DNA from: Paludibacteraceae bacterium
Lineage (GTDB): Bacteria; Bacteroidota; Bacteroidia; Bacteroidales; Paludibacteraceae
Assembly: GCA_017401985.1 (NCBI GenBank)
Contig: JAFPNK010000063.1
Coordinates: forward strand, 1 to 57,129
Direction: 5' to 3'
DNA: 57,129 nucleotides
Part shown: positions 54,725 to 57,129 of the stretch, piece by piece
Position numbering within the stretch: position 1 is the first letter of the stretch
How the letters are laid out: the number at the start of each line of letters is the position of its first letter
The notes under the pieces: generated by a model
What the model was told of the DNA's origin: nothing
The model's input: the letters and a program-made list of their open reading frames with translations, nothing else
Databases searched by the model: none
Made by a program: the position numbers and the translations under genes

Positions 54725-55078
54725 TTAAGCGATGCCTTGAGCTGCAAGAGCCTCTTTAATCTTACCGAAGTTGAACTCTTTAGCACGGTTCTTAGCGCTG
54801 AACCAGTCGATGATAGCCCAAATGCTGCAACCACCGCAGGTCAGAAGTTTCAGAACACCGAGACCAGCCTGGCCGAGATAGAAACGGTCAACACCGTAAC
54901 CACCCAAGAAGATAGCGAGCAACAGAGCTACTTTCGGGTCTTTCAGTTTAATAGCCTCAATGCTGATCATTTGATCGTCATTAATCTTTGCCAAAGCTGC
55001 CTTCAACTCTGCAACTTTCTCCTCAGGAAGCATTCCGGCGTTTTTTGCCAAGTAAGCTTCAATTTTTGCTTGATCCAT
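54725..55078 (-). CDS. TM2-domain membrane protein
   Basis: 117 aa. The TM2 signature is in the second half: KVALLLAIFLGGYGVDRFYLGQAGLGVLKLLTCGGCSIWAIIDWF, two membrane helices joined by the DRFYLG loop. The first 50 residues are a charged helical region (MDQAKIEAYLAKNAGMLPEEKVAELKAALAKINDDQM) that is not part of TM2. The function of bacterial TM2 proteins is not established. It is first of a two-gene operon behind its own promoter. Confidence 0.9.
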   Translation of the reverse strand: MDQAKIEAYLAKNAGMLPEEKVAELKAALAKINDDQMISIEAIKLKDPKVALLLAIFLGGYGVDRFYLGQAGLGVLKLLTCGGCSIWAIIDWFSAKNRAKEFNFGKIKEALAAQGIA

Positions 55079-55146
55079 AGTAATAATTTAAAATTTATGC
55101 CTACTCTTCAGCGGATTTTCGGCACCCTCCGTAAAATAATCGCCTG

Positions 55147-55177
55147 CAAAGGTACTATTTTTTTTTCAAACATGCAA
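55147..55177 (-). promoter_or_regulatory. Promoter of the TM2/DUF2752 operon
   Basis: On the minus strand: TTG, 20 nt, TACCTTTG. The leader is about 65 nt. Confidence 0.75.
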
Positions 55178-55256
55178 GATTTTTCCTATTTTTTTTCCAA
55201 TATACCACTTTTTTTATCTTTTTCGTAATAATTTGTGCCCATCAGAGACGAAAAAA

Positions 55257-55287
55257 TTGCAAGAAAGCAAATTTTTTTGTAATTTTG
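55257..55287 (+). promoter_or_regulatory. Promoter of the mrp gene
   Basis: TTG, 20 nt, TAATTTTG, with a leader of about 37 nt to the ATG at 55329. Confidence 0.75.
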
Positions 55288-55328
55288 CATGCCTTTTCGA
55301 TAGGCGTTGAGAAAAAAGGATTAAATCT

Positions 55329-56375
55329 ATGTATCCACAACAGATTATTGATGCGTTGCGCCACGTGCGCTATCCGGGAACCGGCAAAGATTTGATAGAA
55401 AGCGGTATGCTGGAGGATGACATCCGCATATCGGGTTATGAGGTATCGTTTTCACTTATCTTCCAGAAGGATAACGATCCGTTTATGAAATCGGTAGTGA
55501 AGGCTTCCGAGGCTGCGCTGAAGACCTATATTGATCCGAATGTGGCACCGCATATTCATGTAAAGGTGAAAGGTGAAAGGTTAAAGGCGAAAGTTGAAAG
55601 TCCTCGGATTCGTGCCAAGCATGTAATCGCTATTCATAGTGGTAAGGGTGGCGTCGGCAAATCGACCGTCACGGCTAATCTGGCGGTTGCTTTAGCGCAA
55701 GCGGGTTACCGTGTAGGGCTGCTAGACGCCGATATACACGGCCCGTCGATGCCGAAGATGTTCGGCACGGAAGACTGTAGACCGGTGTCGGTAGAGGAAG
55801 AGGGACGCACATTGATTGAGCCGATTGAGCAATACGGAGTGAAGATGCTGTCCATCGGGTTCTTTGTTAATCCGGAGCAGGCGGTTATCTGGCGTGGCGG
55901 CATGGCCAGCAATGCGATTAAGCAACTGATTGAAGATGCGCATTGGGGTGAATTGGATTATTTCTTGATTGACCTACCGCCCGGCACGAGCGATATACAC
56001 CTCACCTTGATCTCGGAACTGCAGTTAACGGGTGTGATTGTCGTGACGACACCGCAACCGGTAGCCTTGGTGGATGCGCGGAAAGGCGTGGAGATGTTCC
56101 GTAACGAGAAGGTGAATGTGCCTATTCTCGGTTTGGTAGAGAACATGGCATGGTTCACGCCCGCCGAACTGCCGGATCATAAATACTATATCTTCGGCAA
56201 GGAGGGAGGCAAAGCCTTAGCGGAAGAATTAGGTATTCCCTTGTTAGGCCAGATTCCGTTGGTTCAATCGATTCGCGAAGGAGGCGATAATGGTTTACCT
56301 GTTGCGTTGCAAATGGGTCATCCGGCTGCCGCGGCATTTGACCACATTGCCCAAAAGCTGATAACTAAAGTCTGA
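55329..56375 (+). CDS. mrp: Mrp/ApbC-family iron-sulfur cluster carrier ATPase
   Basis: 348 aa. A MIP18/DUF59-type N-domain covers about residues 1-75. A linker of about 20 residues comes from the 7-bp repeat array. The ATPase domain (about 95-345) has the deviant Walker A SGKGGVGKSTVTANLA, LLDADIHGPSMPKMFG, and VIWRGGMASNAIKQLIEDAHWGELDYFLIDLPPGTSD. Mrp proteins usually bind a bridging [4Fe-4S] cluster through a CxxC late in the domain. Here the region reads VENMAWFTPAELPDHKYYIFGKEGG with no cysteine pair, which I recall as common in Bacteroidota. A role in Fe-S delivery is inferred from the family. The MATE gene starts one base after its stop. Confidence 0.9.
   Translation: MYPQQIIDALRHVRYPGTGKDLIESGMLEDDIRISGYEVSFSLIFQKDNDPFMKSVVKASEAALKTYIDPNVAPHIHVKVKGERLKAKVESPRIRAKHVIAIHSGKGGVGKSTVTANLAVALAQAGYRVGLLDADIHGPSMPKMFGTEDCRPVSVEEEGRTLIEPIEQYGVKMLSIGFFVNPEQAVIWRGGMASNAIKQLIEDAHWGELDYFLIDLPPGTSDIHLTLISELQLTGVIVVTTPQPVALVDARKGVEMFRNEKVNVPILGLVENMAWFTPAELPDHKYYIFGKEGGKALAEELGIPLLGQIPLVQSIREGGDNGLPVALQMGHPAAAAFDHIAQKLITKV
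55561..55602. repeat. In-frame 42-bp heptanucleotide array inside mrp
   Basis: Six 7-bp units of the type TAAAGGT or GAAAGGT (last two GAAAGTT and GAAAGTC) add exactly 14 codons between the DUF59 and ATPase domains. They encode a basic linker starting KVKGERLK. Unit TAAAGGT is identical to intergenic units at the spt and floA junctions. Confidence 0.9.
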
Positions 56376-56376
56376 T

Positions 56377-57129
56377 ATGTCCAGAACGACCGAACTCGGC
56401 ACAGCGCCGGTACATAGCTTGCTGTTCAAGTACGCGCTACCCGCCATCATTGCGATGACGGCGAGTTCGTTGTACAATATAGTGGATAGCATCTATATCG
56501 GTCACGGTTGCGGAGCGTTGGCGTTAGGAGCGCTGACGGTGGCGAAGCCTTTCATGGACATATGCGCTGCCTTCGGAAGCCTGGTGGGTGTAGGCGCATC
56601 GTCTCTGCTGGCTATTTATCTGGGAGAGAAAGACTACGACCGAGCCAACCGGGTACTGGGTAATGTAATTGTGCTCAACATCATCCTATCGGCCATTGTG
56701 ATGGTGATCGGTTTGATTTGGTTGGATCCTATATTGATGGCTTTCGGTGCGAGTGAGGACACGTTGCCTTACGCGCGCGATTATATGGAGATCATTTTAT
56801 ACGGCAATATACTGACGCATATCTATTTCGGATTGAATGCGATGTTGCGTTCGGCAGGTCACCCACGTTTCTCCATGGCGGCCACTATAGTGGCTGTAGG
56901 GGTGAATATTATTCTGGATCCGATTTTCATCTTCGGCCTGGATATGGGCGTCCGCGGCGCGGCTTTGGCGACGGTAATCAGCCAAGCTGTAGCCGTTGTA
57001 TGGCAGTTCACCAAATTCATGGATAAAAACGAATTAGTTCGATTCCATCGGGGTATTTGGCGTTTGAACCGTCATATCACGTTGCGTGCTTTAGCGATAG
57101 GTATGTCGCCGTTCTTATACAACATTGCG
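56377..57129 (+). CDS. MATE-family efflux transporter (partial, 3' end outside window)
   Basis: 251 codons are visible, about the first half of a 440-460-residue protein. It begins MSRTTELGTAPVHSLLFKYALPAIIAMTASSLYNIVDSIYIGHGCGALAL, the canonical MATE N-terminus. Further features are VGVGASSLLAIYLGEKDYDRA and LYGNILTHIYFGLNAMLRSAGHPRFSM, and GVNIILDPIFIF in the sixth helix. Such proteins export drugs or metabolites in exchange for Na+ or H+; the substrate is unknown. It starts one base past the mrp stop and is probably in its operon. Confidence 0.93.
   Translation, partial: MSRTTELGTAPVHSLLFKYALPAIIAMTASSLYNIVDSIYIGHGCGALALGALTVAKPFMDICAAFGSLVGVGASSLLAIYLGEKDYDRANRVLGNVIVLNIILSAIVMVIGLIWLDPILMAFGASEDTLPYARDYMEIILYGNILTHIYFGLNAMLRSAGHPRFSMAATIVAVGVNIILDPIFIFGLDMGVRGAALATVISQAVAVVWQFTKFMDKNELVRFHRGIWRLNRHITLRALAIGMSPFLYNIA

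Overview
The window reads as a chromosome segment of a Bacteroidota bacterium, order Bacteroidales, probably an uncultured relative of the gut and oral families that use type IX secretion. Four things support this. There are sixteen promoters of the Bacteroidetes type (TTG, 20 nt, TAnnTTTG). A GldJ-type lipoprotein and giant FN3/adhesin proteins share a C-terminal motif. A Bacteroides-like serine palmitoyltransferase is present. The dnaG/surA/ostA, folP-cdaA and nfeD-floA arrangements fit the phylum. I cannot name a genus. No insertion sequence, prophage, CRISPR array or rRNA is visible.

Layout. 1-5438 (minus): an operon of an outer-membrane barrel, an OmpA-family protein with a Lys/Ala-rich spacer, and a large adhesin cut by the left edge. 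5604-23440 (minus): two giant single-gene adhesins of 2515 and 3329 residues. 23643-25674 (minus): gldJ and gcvH. 25859-27379 (plus): folP and cdaA. 27341-28390 (minus): a further barrel. 28557-30632 (plus): metG. 30719-30979 (plus): a small basic secreted protein behind a perfect sigma-54 promoter match. 31072-33649 (plus): pseudouridine catabolism genes psuK and psuG plus an orphan 5'-nucleotidase C-domain lipoprotein. 33581-37380 (minus): mdh, spt, a short-chain dehydrogenase and LD-carboxypeptidase. 37502-45771 (minus): a seven-gene envelope and replication operon. 45826-46854 (minus) ribD, divergent from prmC (46877-47716). 47700-51560 (minus): nfeD, floA, a nitrilase-family amidase and recJ. 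51727-54042 (plus): topA. 54184-54256: tRNA-Pro(CGG). 54335-55078 (minus): TM2 and DUF2752 membrane proteins. 55329-57129 (plus): a Mrp ATPase and a MATE transporter cut by the right edge.

How it fits together. Much of the window serves the envelope: large surface adhesins that look exported by type IX secretion, a GldJ-like lipoprotein, barrels, periplasmic chaperones, an OstA/LPS-transport protein, sphingolipid synthesis and peptidoglycan recycling. The rest is housekeeping.

The most unusual signals are: (1) short arrays of degenerate 7-bp repeats at operon gene junctions, often spanning the stop codon, the start codon or both, with one in-frame 42-bp array inside mrp; (2) a perfect -24/-12 promoter for a small secreted protein; (3) apparently leaderless GTG starts for folP and prmC behind an identical 15-bp promoter/start sequence; (4) face-to-face promoters between metG and the barrel gene, giving antisense-overlapping leaders.
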